NCBI GenBank assembly: GCA_004295005.1
Contig: SHNG01000177.1
Coordinates: 1 to 51,938 of the forward strand
From: Gammaproteobacteria bacterium
GTDB lineage: Bacteria > Pseudomonadota > Gammaproteobacteria > Xanthomonadales > Rhodanobacteraceae
Reading direction: 5' to 3'
DNA: 51,938 bases
The first letter of the stretch is position 1; each line of letters begins with the position of its first letter. Of the stretch, positions 43,585-51,108 are shown piece after piece. The translations under genes and the position numbers were made by a program. The notes under the pieces were generated by a model. The model worked only from the letters and a program-made list of their open reading frames with translations, was not told the origin of the DNA and did no database searches.

Positions 43585-44511
43585 TCAGGGTTCGGCCAGG
43601 GCGTTGATATGGGCAAGCGTGGCCTCGCGCAGCGCGTTCAGGCTGTAACCGCCTTCCAGGCTGGATACCACGCGTGTATTGCCGTGGCGATTGGCCACGG
43701 CTACCAGTTGCCGGGTGACCCAGGCGAAATCCTCGGCTTCCAGGTTGAGGTTGGCCAGCGGGTCCAGCCGGTGCGCATCGAATCCTGCGGAGATGATCAT
43801 CAGTTGCGGCGCAAACCGTTCCAGCGCGGGCAGGATGTGATCATTGAAGGCGGCCCGGAATGGTGCGGAGCCGGCACCTGGAGGCAAGGGCGCATGCACC
43901 AGGTTGCCCTCACCGTGATCTGAGGCGGCACCGCTGCCCGGATACAGCGGCATCTGGTGGGTCGAGGCATACAGCACGCGCGCATCGGCGCGAAAAATGT
44001 CGGCGGTGCCATTGCCGTGATGCACGTCGAAATCGACGATGGCAACGCGTTCGAGGCCATGTGCAGCCAGCGCATGGGCGGCGGCAATGGCGACGTTGTT
44101 GAACAGGCAAAAGCCCATGGCTTGGTCGGACGTTGCATGGTGACCGGGCGGACGCACCGCGCAAAAGGCGCGCTGAAAATCACCCTGCATGACCATGTCC
44201 ACCGCCGCACAAGCCGCGCCCGCAGCGCGCAGCGCGGCTTCCAACGAACCCGCCGACATCGCGGTGTCGGGGTCCAGGTAGGCCGTGCCTTGCTTGGGCG
44301 CAGCATCATGCACGGATTGGATCATGTGCAGCCGATGGACACGGGCCAGCAGTTCCTCCGAGGCAAGCGGAGCTTCGAATCGCCGGGTAGCGGCGCATTG
44401 CTCGTCATCCAGCGCATCCAGCACGGCGCGCAGCCTCGAAGGGGATTCCGGATGCGCCGGCCCCGGCTCGTGCAACAGACAGGCCGGATGCGTGAACACC
44501 GCAACGTGCAT
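43585..44511 (-). CDS. Histone-deacetylase-like amidohydrolase (class II HDAC/AcuC-type)
   Basis: This 308-residue zinc amidohydrolase of the arginase/deacetylase fold begins MHVAVFTHPACLLHEPGPAH. Active-site motifs are RPPGHHATSDQAMGFC (HH pair), NNVAIAA, VAIVDFDVHHGNGTADIF (zinc Asp/His), LYASTHQMPLYPGSG and MIISAGFDAHRLDPLA (second zinc Asp). The substrate may be an acetylpolyamine or acetyl-lysine; this is not resolvable from sequence. It lies 29 bp upstream of lptD on the same strand and could be co-transcribed with it. Confidence 0.93.
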   Translation of the reverse strand: MHVAVFTHPACLLHEPGPAHPESPSRLRAVLDALDDEQCAATRRFEAPLASEELLARVHRLHMIQSVHDAAPKQGTAYLDPDTAMSAGSLEAALRAAGAACAAVDMVMQGDFQRAFCAVRPPGHHATSDQAMGFCLFNNVAIAAAHALAAHGLERVAIVDFDVHHGNGTADIFRADARVLYASTHQMPLYPGSGAASDHGEGNLVHAPLPPGAGSAPFRAAFNDHILPALERFAPQLMIISAGFDAHRLDPLANLNLEAEDFAWVTRQLVAVANRHGNTRVVSSLEGGYSLNALREATLAHINALAEP

Positions 44512-44570
44512 GGGATGACCTCGGTATGACGGGGACTCGGGTTTGGCTCTGGAAAGATCCCATGAAATCA

Positions 44571-44764
44571 GTCGGGTTGAAACCCGACCTACGAACGCAT
44601 GGCAGTCTGGTTGGATCGGGTTTGGTTGCAGGCCGGGCTCGTGCTCGACACGAAATCACGCCATTCACTACGCGCCGGCTTGAAACCCAACCCACAAAAG
44701 CGCGGTGTCGCGGTCTGCGTGGCGATTGGCTGCAGGGCAGTTGTGGGTCGGGCTTCAGCCCGAC
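44571..44764. repeat. REP-like GTCGGG(T/C)T hairpins between HDAC and cobalamin adenosyltransferase genes
   Basis: The 277-bp gap has two perfect 18-nt palindromes: GTCGGGTT-GA-AACCCGAC (44571-44588) and GTCGGGCT-TC-AGCCCGAC (44747-44764). Between them are two decayed relatives (CCGGCTTGAAACCCAACCC near 44676 and ATCGGGTTTGGTTGCAGG near 44614). This is the GTAGGTCGGGCTTCAGCCCGAC kind of REP sequence common in Lysobacterales and pseudomonads. No gene is supported in the gap. Confidence 0.8.
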
Positions 44765-44788
44765 AAGGAATCTGGCCGCGAGGATCCA

Positions 44789-45343
44789 TCAGCGTTTGAT
44801 GCGTTCATGCTGCCACAGCACTTCGCCGTGCTCCGAAGCCCGCGCCAGGACGCGCGAAATCACGAACAGGAGATCGGACAGGCGATTCAGGTAGCGCACC
44901 GCCTCGCCACGCACGCTTTCCGAGCGTGACAGGTGGATGACCGAGCGTTCGGCACGGCGTGCGATGGTGCGCGCGAGGTGGCCGTGCGCGGCGGCCATGC
45001 CACCGCCCGGCAGGATGAACTCCTTGAGCACCGGCAGGTCGGCGTTGAAGGCATCCAGTTCCTGTTCGAGGCGTTCGATGTCGGCATCGTGCACCATCGC
45101 CATGCCGGGAATGCACAACTCGCCACCGAGGTTGAACAGCTCGTGCTGAACCCGGGTCAGGGTGCCGCGCACCGCGTCGGGAATTTCGCAGGCCAGCACC
45201 ACGCCGAGTGCGCTGTTGAGCTCGTCCACCGTGCCGTAGGCATCGACGCGCGCGGAATCCTTGCCGACCCGTGTGCCGTCACCGAGTCCGGTGCTGCCGT
45301 CGTCGCCGGTGCGCGTGTAGATTTTCGAGAGCCGGTTACCCAC
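44789..45343 (-). CDS. Cob(I)alamin adenosyltransferase, PduO type
   Basis: This 184-residue enzyme adenosylates reduced cobalamin to make coenzyme B12. The ATP-binding N-terminal motif YTRTGDDGSTGLGDGTRV and VDAYGTVDELNSALG are clear, as is the helical bundle core HLARTIARRAERSVIHLSRS, then YLNRLSDLLFVISRVLAR. GTG 45343 gives VGNRLSKIYTRTGDDG and overlaps the stop of the upstream membrane protein gene by 8 bp, so the two are coupled. Confidence 0.95.
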   Translation of the reverse strand: MGNRLSKIYTRTGDDGSTGLGDGTRVGKDSARVDAYGTVDELNSALGVVLACEIPDAVRGTLTRVQHELFNLGGELCIPGMAMVHDADIERLEQELDAFNADLPVLKEFILPGGGMAAAHGHLARTIARRAERSVIHLSRSESVRGEAVRYLNRLSDLLFVISRVLARASEHGEVLWQHERIKR

Positions 45344-45929
45344 GTCCGGAAATCTGAGCGGCACGAGTGCTGGATCGCAGCAGTTGTGACACGACAAGGT
45401 GAATTCCGGTCGCCAGCAACACATACATCACGCTGGTGCGCAGGTATCCGAAGTACCAGTGGCCCATGTTCTCAACCCAGCCGGAGAAGCTGCGCGTGGT
45501 CACCGCACTGCTGAGCCAATAGAAGCTGCCGTTGGAAATCAGGAAACACACGCTCGAGGACACCAGCACGCAGACCGCAAGAAGGCCGAGGCCCTGGACT
45601 GCACTGCCGGCGTGGAACCTGCGCAGCAACGCACCGCCTGCCCACATGGCCCCGTAGGCAGCCAAGAGGAACCAATACGCTGGCGAAACGCAGTAGTGCG
45701 TCCAGAAGCTCAGCCCCTGGCTGGAGATCACCAGCAGGTCGACCAGCACGGCAATGGCAATGAGCAGGGCAAACGCCCAGCGCCAGGAGCCACGAAGGTA
45801 AAAGCCGGCAACGAAGAACACCGCCCAGCTCGCATCCGGAATCGCCGCAAAGTGGTTGATGCGGGTGCCGGCCATGACCAGGGCAAGGATGAGGAAAATG
45901 AAAGCGCGTTGTGTGGCGGAGAGCGTCAT
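45336..45929 (-). CDS. Membrane protein, possible cobalamin-related transporter component
   Basis: This 197-residue protein has five or six hydrophobic segments: FIFLILALVMAGTRINHFAA, WAVFFVAGFYLRG, WAFALLIAIAVLVDLLVI, AYWFLLAAYGAMWAGGALL, LGLLAVCVLVSSSVCFLI and the C-terminal YVLLATGIHLVVSQLL. The N-terminal arrangement (R-x-N-H-F, then an alanine-rich helix, then a small-residue loop) resembles DUF6580-type proteins that often sit beside cobalamin genes and are proposed S-component-like transporters. The match is by eye. Overlap with the adenosyltransferase gene and proximity to a CobC-like phosphatase support a vitamin B12 role, which is inference. Confidence 0.7.
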   Translation of the reverse strand: MTLSATQRAFIFLILALVMAGTRINHFAAIPDASWAVFFVAGFYLRGSWRWAFALLIAIAVLVDLLVISSQGLSFWTHYCVSPAYWFLLAAYGAMWAGGALLRRFHAGSAVQGLGLLAVCVLVSSSVCFLISNGSFYWLSSAVTTRSFSGWVENMGHWYFGYLRTSVMYVLLATGIHLVVSQLLRSSTRAAQISGRG

Positions 45930-46011
45930 GGTTTGGATTCCGGGGAAAGCTGCAAGCGCGTATCTTAGCCGATGCCGAAGTCCGGGGCTCGACCACGCCT
46001 GCATGCACGGC

Positions 46012-46617
46012 TCACTCCGGTTCGAAACGCGTTGTGTTCATGTGGCGCACCTCGAACTGTCCGTGCGCATGGCGCAGGCGTGAGACGCGTGCCGGCTCGA
46101 TGCCGATGCCCTGGGCGCGACCCGGCGACAAGCCCAGCGCGTGACACAGCAAGGCACGGATGGATCCGGCATGGGCGATGGCCAGAACGCAATCATCCTG
46201 CGCTGTGGAGCTCAGCAGCGCGGCAAGCCAGGCGCCGGTACGCCGGATCACGTCGGCAAAGCTTTCCCCGTCAGGCGCCTGCTGGATCACCCAGTTGTCG
46301 CGCCAATGCCGGTGCAGGTCGGCATCGTTGCGGCTGATGTCGACCCAGTTGCGGCCTTCCCAGCGGCCAAAGTCCATCTCGCGCAAGCGTGCATCGGCGA
46401 GCGGTTCAATGGCAAAGCGCGCAGCGAATACCTGCGCCGTCTGCTGGGCGCAGCGCAAATCGCTGGAAAACAGGAAGCGCGGTGCCGCCGCGCTCCATCC
46501 CGCAGCAAGACGCTGCACGCCGGTGAAGCCTTCACTGGACAAGGCCAGATCCGCCTGCCCGATGCAGACCCCGGGAGCGGAATCGGTGGCGCCGTGGCAG
46601 ACGAGGATCAGGTCCAT
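46012..46617 (-). CDS. Histidine phosphatase family protein, CobC-like, with altered catalytic motif
   Basis: This 201-residue protein of the phosphoglycerate-mutase-like fold begins MDLILVCHGATDSAPGVCIG. The usual catalytic RHG reads CHG here (codon TGC), losing the first phosphate-binding Arg while keeping the His. The other motifs are present: FSSDLRCAQQTAQVF (second Arg), LREMDFGRWEGRNW (acid) and VLAIAHAGSIRALLCHALG (second His). The FGRWEG region and location next to a membrane protein and a cobalamin adenosyltransferase resemble alpha-ribazole phosphatase CobC. Activity is uncertain because of the R-to-C change. Confidence 0.8.
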   Translation of the reverse strand: MDLILVCHGATDSAPGVCIGQADLALSSEGFTGVQRLAAGWSAAAPRFLFSSDLRCAQQTAQVFAARFAIEPLADARLREMDFGRWEGRNWVDISRNDADLHRHWRDNWVIQQAPDGESFADVIRRTGAWLAALLSSTAQDDCVLAIAHAGSIRALLCHALGLSPGRAQGIGIEPARVSRLRHAHGQFEVRHMNTTRFEPE

Positions 46618-46747
46618 GGGATGGTGTGGTCGCTGCGTTCGCCGGCAGCTTACATGCTTCCCGCAGTGCAGTGATGGCCGATGTGCCCGGGCCCATGAGC
46701 CAACGCGGAGCAAATGCCAGGCACCCGGGACTTGGTAGCATTCACCC

Positions 46748-48826
46748 ATGGATGAGGCGATCACAGCGATGCACTACCGGTTCCTTGAATGGCGCTACGC
46801 GCCGGGACCGCGCCTGCTCAGTGGACCCGGTGGCGAGCTCAGGCTCAAGCCGCTGCTTGATCGCCTGCTGCGAGAGCTGCTCGACCACCCCGACCAGGTG
46901 CTCGGGCGCGATTACCTGATCGAGCACGTGTGGACGCGTCGCCAGGTCAACGACGAAGTGCTGTCACGCGCGATCGCGGAACTGCGCGGTGTGCTCGTCG
47001 ATGATGCACGCGAACCCCGTTTCATCGAAACCCTTTCCAAGGGCGGCTATCGCTGGATTGCGCCGGTTGCAGCGCAGGCGCAAGCGAAACAGGCAACGGC
47101 AAACGGCGAGGCGGCACACGCCAAGGTTCGGCGTGGTCCTTCGCGCAGGATGCTTGCGTTCATCGCCGTGCTGGCCCTGGTGACTTTGGGTGGTGCATGG
47201 GTTGTGATGCGAGGCGCGGACACCCGAGGTGAGCGTGCGGCATTGGCGGTGGATCTGCTCGATGCACGACCGCTGGCCGCGGATCCACGCCTGGAATTCG
47301 ATGCCCGCTTCGATGTTCTGGGGCGTGTTGTCTACGTGCGCGCCGACGAGACGTCGTCGTCCAGCGAGTTGATCCTGGTGGATCCGGTCAGCCGCGCCGA
47401 GCGGGTGTTGTGGCAGGACAGTCGTCCGCTGCGCAATCCAGCCGTGGCGCCAGGCGGGGGCGAAGTTGCGGTTGTTCGCTGGAGCGATTCGGGCTGCGAG
47501 ATCTGGAGCGTGGCCCTGGTGGACCTGCAACGCAGGCGCCTGACCGATTGCGCACAAGGCGCGGAAGGCGTCGAGTGGATCGATGATGGCAACGCATTGC
47601 TGTTCACGATGGCTGCCGCCGATCCCGCGCATGCCCCGGGTCTCGCACGGCTGCAACTGCGCGACGGCAGCGTGCGTGCGCTGACCACGCCCGAGCGCAG
47701 CGAAGGTGCCCATGTGGATCCGCGTATTTCGGCGGATGCAAGTCGCCTCGCTTACGCCAGCAAGCACGGTGGCGAGGGCCAGATCTGGCTCGCCGACTGG
47801 CCGTTGCTGCGGGAGCGCCATGCCTTGCTCAAGCGCCCGGAGCCGATTTATGGCCATGCCTTCGAGACCCAGGGAAGCGGCCTGTGGGTGGCCGGCGACC
47901 TGACCCGCTACCGGGCCATCAATCGCCTGCGCGTGGGTGAGGCGCCGACCATCATTGGCGGTCGCGGTGCACTGTCGATAGACATTGCAACCAATGGCGC
48001 GTCCGTCTGGTCCGAGGCGCGCTACGACGGTGACATCCAGTTGCGCGAGGCCTCCGCCTCCAGTTGGTCTGCCATCGCGCGATCCAACCGCTACGAGTCG
48101 CAACCCGAGTTCTCCGCGGATGCAGAGCGCGTGGCCCTGGTCAGCAACCGCAGCGGCAGCGAAATGGTGTTCGTCTTCAATCGCCCGGATGGCAGCGTGC
48201 GCCCGTTGCCATTGGATCCGCGCTTCCGCTGGGTACGCCCGACCTGGTCGGCGCGCGACCCGTCACTCATCCTCACCGCGTATGAAGACGTGCAGACTCG
48301 ACTGTACCGCTATCGGCTGGACACTGGAGAGCTTGAGCCCATGACTGCGCTGGAGACCGGCGCCTTTCACGGCACCGAGTTGGACGACCGCTTGTTCTAC
48401 CTGAGTGGACATCGCACCAGCGAGAGCGCGCTGATGCAGTTGCGCACGGGCCAGACCAGCGCGGAGAAGCTGGAGCTCGGCAAGGTCACCGCCTATCGCG
48501 CCTCGCAAGGCTGGCTGGTCTGGCGCAACGAAGGCTCGCCTTTGCTGAAGGCTGCACCCTTGCCTGGTCTCGGGCCCGTGCGCGTGATCGAGCGCGTCGA
48601 CGACGGTGACGAGGAGGCCATGGCCGTGGCGGGGAACGATCTCTACTTCGTCGACCAGGGCTCGCTGTGGAAGGTGGATTTGCCCGCAGGCCAGCCTGTG
48701 CGCGTGGATTCGGAATACGTTGCGGAGGGCAGCAGCCCAGGCCTGGCCGTTTCCACGCGCGGCGACCTTGCGGTGGTAACTCTTGCGGATCGCAGCATCG
48801 ACCTGATGATCGTCACGCCGCGTTGA
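46748..48826 (+). CDS. Membrane-bound winged-helix regulator with periplasmic TolB/WD-like propeller
   Basis: This 692-residue protein has a CadC/ToxR-type layout. Residues about 10-105 are an OmpR-type winged helix (LRLKPLLDRLLRELLDHPDQ, VLGRDYLIEHVWTRRQVND, LSRAIAELRGVLVDD, FIETLSKGGYRWIAPV). Then come an Ala-rich linker, one membrane helix (MLAFIAVLALVTLGGAWVVM) and about 530 periplasmic residues with repeated TolB-like blades (PRISADASRLAYASKHGGEGQ, PEFSADAERVALVSNRSGSE). It is a one-component sensor regulator; signal and targets are unknown. It is divergent from the phosphatase gene by 130 bp. Confidence 0.9.
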   Translation: MDEAITAMHYRFLEWRYAPGPRLLSGPGGELRLKPLLDRLLRELLDHPDQVLGRDYLIEHVWTRRQVNDEVLSRAIAELRGVLVDDAREPRFIETLSKGGYRWIAPVAAQAQAKQATANGEAAHAKVRRGPSRRMLAFIAVLALVTLGGAWVVMRGADTRGERAALAVDLLDARPLAADPRLEFDARFDVLGRVVYVRADETSSSSELILVDPVSRAERVLWQDSRPLRNPAVAPGGGEVAVVRWSDSGCEIWSVALVDLQRRRLTDCAQGAEGVEWIDDGNALLFTMAAADPAHAPGLARLQLRDGSVRALTTPERSEGAHVDPRISADASRLAYASKHGGEGQIWLADWPLLRERHALLKRPEPIYGHAFETQGSGLWVAGDLTRYRAINRLRVGEAPTIIGGRGALSIDIATNGASVWSEARYDGDIQLREASASSWSAIARSNRYESQPEFSADAERVALVSNRSGSEMVFVFNRPDGSVRPLPLDPRFRWVRPTWSARDPSLILTAYEDVQTRLYRYRLDTGELEPMTALETGAFHGTELDDRLFYLSGHRTSESALMQLRTGQTSAEKLELGKVTAYRASQGWLVWRNEGSPLLKAAPLPGLGPVRVIERVDDGDEEAMAVAGNDLYFVDQGSLWKVDLPAGQPVRVDSEYVAEGSSPGLAVSTRGDLAVVTLADRSIDLMIVTPR

Positions 48827-48833
48827 CGCGCGC

Positions 48834-48857
48834 GGGCATCGGGTTGTCCCGATGTCC
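48834..48857. terminator. Candidate terminator hairpin between convergent genes
   Basis: GGGCATCGGG (48834-48843) and CCCGATGTCC (48848-48857) pair over 10 bp with one G-T and a TTGT loop, just after the propeller regulator stop and 22 bp before the end of the convergent NHL-type gene. No T-run follows, so it is a weak call. Confidence 0.35.
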
Positions 48858-48878
48858 GTACGCGGTCGATGGGTCGGG

Positions 48879-50204
48879 TCAGGGAACCTGCGTGGGACAG
48901 GAAGTGCCTTCGATCTGGGTGAGTCGCGTCATCGGCATTGTGCCGCTGCCGTAACCGGGAACCGTCGAGGTCCAGCTTGCGGTACCGTTGTTGCAATCGG
49001 AAAAGGTGAACGTCAGCGTGCCCCAGGGAACGGCATTGATGTCCGCATGCACGAAGTTGGGTGGAAAGCGTGCACCGGATGTCACGATGGCGGGCAGGGT
49101 GACCGTGCTCGACTGTGGGTCGTAGACGCCCTGCGCGTAAATCCACGCCTGGGTGCTGGCGTCCGGCGCGTAAGTGAACCAGTAGGCCAGCATGACCGGC
49201 AGGCCCGAGGCCGGGTCGATGGCTGTGGTGGCCTCGATCTGGAAGCCGATTCCGTCCATGGCCGGGTTGTACCAGTTGCCGCTGGTGAATCCACCGATGC
49301 CCGGACCGGACGATGCGCCAAGGCCAGGATTGGGAATCAGGGCAAGAAAGGTGCCTCCCACGATGCCGCCGTTGGCCCCGTCGGCAAGGATGCCGAGCGA
49401 AGCACCCGTGTTGCGGTCAAAGCGGCGCACCCGATTGCCCGCCAGCACCAGCAGCGAGCCATCGCTGTCCAAGGTCATGCCGGTCGGCTGGTTCAGCCCG
49501 CTGACCAGGGTACCGATCAGGCTGCCGTTGGTTGCGCTGTAGCGGTAGATCGTGCCGCTGCCTTCGCCGCCCACGAGGATCGTGTTGCCCTCATCGACGA
49601 TGCCGCGGGTCTTGCGCAGACCGCCACTGCCGGCGGCGACGAACTGGCCTTCGACTTGTCCATTGGCGAGATTGACGCGGGCGACGCTGTTCGAGCCATA
49701 ACCAGGAACATAGAGAAAGCCTGCGGCGCTGACCATCATGCCGTTGTCGGCGCCGCGCAGGCCGCTGTTGGCCGGCAAGGTCACGCCCACCTGCTGGCCG
49801 CTGGCCGGATCGAGTTTCACCACGCTGTTGGATCGGTAGCCGGCGACGTACACCGCGTTGTCGGAACCGAACGCGATGCCGGTGGGATCGACGTTGTCGG
49901 CCAATTGAGCGAATACGTCGACGAACTCGAAGTTGGAGGTATGTCGATAGCGCTGGATCTGGTCGTTGCCCTCGCTGACCACATAGATCATGTCGTCGGC
50001 CGGGTTGTAGCGCACCGCTTGGGCACCGCGAATGCGGCCCGCCGATTCCAGTTGGCGCAGGAACACGCCGCTGCAGGCGTCGTAGATCGCCACGTTGTCG
50101 GAAAAATAGCCGCTGACCAGCAGGAGCTGGCCGCAGGGCTGCGCAAGTGCGGATGGGCTGAGCGCACCAAGCAGGAGTGTGCTGAACAGGATTTTCGGGA
50201 ACAT
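48879..50204 (-). CDS. Exported NHL/SMP30-like beta-propeller protein with Lysobacterales-type C-terminal domain
   Basis: This is a 441-residue protein. ATG 50204 has GAGGAG 8-9 bp upstream. Signal peptide MFPKILFSTLLLGALSPSALA is followed by a YncE/NHL-type propeller of six or so blades (about 30-310: LLLVSGYFSDNVAIYDACSG, GTIYRYSATNGSLIGTLVSG, QPTGMTLDSDGSLLVLAGN). The last 120 residues form a separate domain: SGNWYNPAMDGIGFQIEATT, YWFTYAPDASTQAWIYAQGV, FTFSDCNNGTASWTSTVPGY. I recall that pattern at the C-terminus of many uncharacterised exported proteins of Lysobacterales. Function unknown. Confidence 0.85.
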   Translation of the reverse strand: MFPKILFSTLLLGALSPSALAQPCGQLLLVSGYFSDNVAIYDACSGVFLRQLESAGRIRGAQAVRYNPADDMIYVVSEGNDQIQRYRHTSNFEFVDVFAQLADNVDPTGIAFGSDNAVYVAGYRSNSVVKLDPASGQQVGVTLPANSGLRGADNGMMVSAAGFLYVPGYGSNSVARVNLANGQVEGQFVAAGSGGLRKTRGIVDEGNTILVGGEGSGTIYRYSATNGSLIGTLVSGLNQPTGMTLDSDGSLLVLAGNRVRRFDRNTGASLGILADGANGGIVGGTFLALIPNPGLGASSGPGIGGFTSGNWYNPAMDGIGFQIEATTAIDPASGLPVMLAYWFTYAPDASTQAWIYAQGVYDPQSSTVTLPAIVTSGARFPPNFVHADINAVPWGTLTFTFSDCNNGTASWTSTVPGYGSGTMPMTRLTQIEGTSCPTQVP

Positions 50205-50255
50205 GCGGGTGGACTCCTCATCTGGGGGGTGGCCAGCGTGATTGGCACGGCCGCT

Positions 50256-50302
50256 GGAGTCCTTCGCGGCTCCTCCCTTTTTTCTCTCTTTTTCCTCCCT
50301 TT
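50256..50302. other. Hairpin followed by 33-nt homopyrimidine tract in divergent intergenic region
   Basis: Between the exported propeller gene and the channel gene lies an imperfect hairpin GGAG-t-CC-ttcgc-GG-CTCC (50256-50273) followed by an unbroken 33-nt run of C and T (50270-50302). On the plus strand this resembles a weak intrinsic terminator; on the minus strand the purine tract lies about 65-100 bp before the propeller gene start. It does not look like a simple sequence repeat found elsewhere in the window. Confidence 0.5.
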
Positions 50303-50390
50303 ACTCCAGCCCGGACTCCGGCGCATGGCGTGGACACGCTCCGGCAGAGCTGTGTTCTACTTGCATACAGGCCCCTGCCGGATTCGCCAC

Positions 50391-51101
50391 ATGACCGCAT
50401 ACGCAATTCGCCGCTGGCTGGTCGTCTTCAAGCATCATCCTTCCGCTCTGCTGCTGGCCATCCAGTTGCTCGGGGTGCTGCTGTACCCGGCCATGGAAGA
50501 TACGCAGGCAGGTCGTGCCATGTTCGGGGCGTTCGGAATCCTTGTGCTGTCGGTTGCCCTGTGGGTGGTCAATCGCAGTCCATTGGTGAACTGGGTGGCC
50601 TGGCTGCTCGCCATGCCCGCGGTGGTCATTTCGATCTTCGGCGCGCTCAGCGGACGCACCGACCTTGTCGCACTGGTCCACTTGCTGGAAGGCGCGCTGT
50701 ACCTGTACACCGCGTTTGGCCTGATCGCCTACATGTTGCGCGACCACAAGGTGAGCCTCGATGAGCTGTTTGCCGCTGGCGCCACGTTCACCCTGTTGGC
50801 CTGGGCGTTCGCGTTTTCCTATTCGGTGTGCCAGCAGTGGTATCCGCAAAGCTTCATTGCGGCGGTGCATGCCGACCAGCCGCGTAGTTGGGTGGAGTTG
50901 CTGTTCCTGAGCTTCAGCACCTTGTCCGGAGTAGGCCTGAGCGACATCATTCCGATCCGCCCGCAGGCGCGTGCACTGGTCATGCTCGAACAGTTCGCCG
51001 GGGTCATGTACATCGCCCTGGTGGTCTCGCGCCTGATCGGCCTGGCCACAGTGCGTGTGAACGCGAACGGAGCGAGAGCCGATCGGGAAGACTCAAGGTG
51101 A
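50391..51101 (+). CDS. Two-transmembrane-pore ion channel protein (potassium channel-like)
   Basis: This 236-residue protein has four short hydrophobic segments in its first half (ALLLAIQLLGVLLYPAM, LVLSVALWVV, LLAMPAVVISIFGAL, LLEGALYLYTAFGLIAYML) and then a classical pore module: helix TFTLLAWAFAFSYSVCQQW, pore loop VELLFLSFSTLSGVGLSDII and helix ALVMLEQFAGVMYIALVVSRL. The filter is TLSGVGLSD, not the canonical TxGYGD, so ion selectivity may differ. ATG 50391 is preferred; the frame remains open far upstream only because it runs antisense to the propeller gene. Confidence 0.85.
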   Translation: MTAYAIRRWLVVFKHHPSALLLAIQLLGVLLYPAMEDTQAGRAMFGAFGILVLSVALWVVNRSPLVNWVAWLLAMPAVVISIFGALSGRTDLVALVHLLEGALYLYTAFGLIAYMLRDHKVSLDELFAAGATFTLLAWAFAFSYSVCQQWYPQSFIAAVHADQPRSWVELLFLSFSTLSGVGLSDIIPIRPQARALVMLEQFAGVMYIALVVSRLIGLATVRVNANGARADREDSR

Positions 51102-51108
51102 CGCCAGG

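Noticed and set aside
44512-46011. Cobalamin riboswitch near the B12 genes
   Set aside because: I looked in the gaps around the adenosyltransferase, membrane protein and phosphatase genes for the B12-box and found none; the gaps are short or filled with REP-like palindromes.
48852-50390. N-terminal extension of the channel gene of over 500 codons
   Set aside because: It runs antisense to the propeller gene. The channel domain begins at ATG 50391 and the upstream translation has no recognisable domain.
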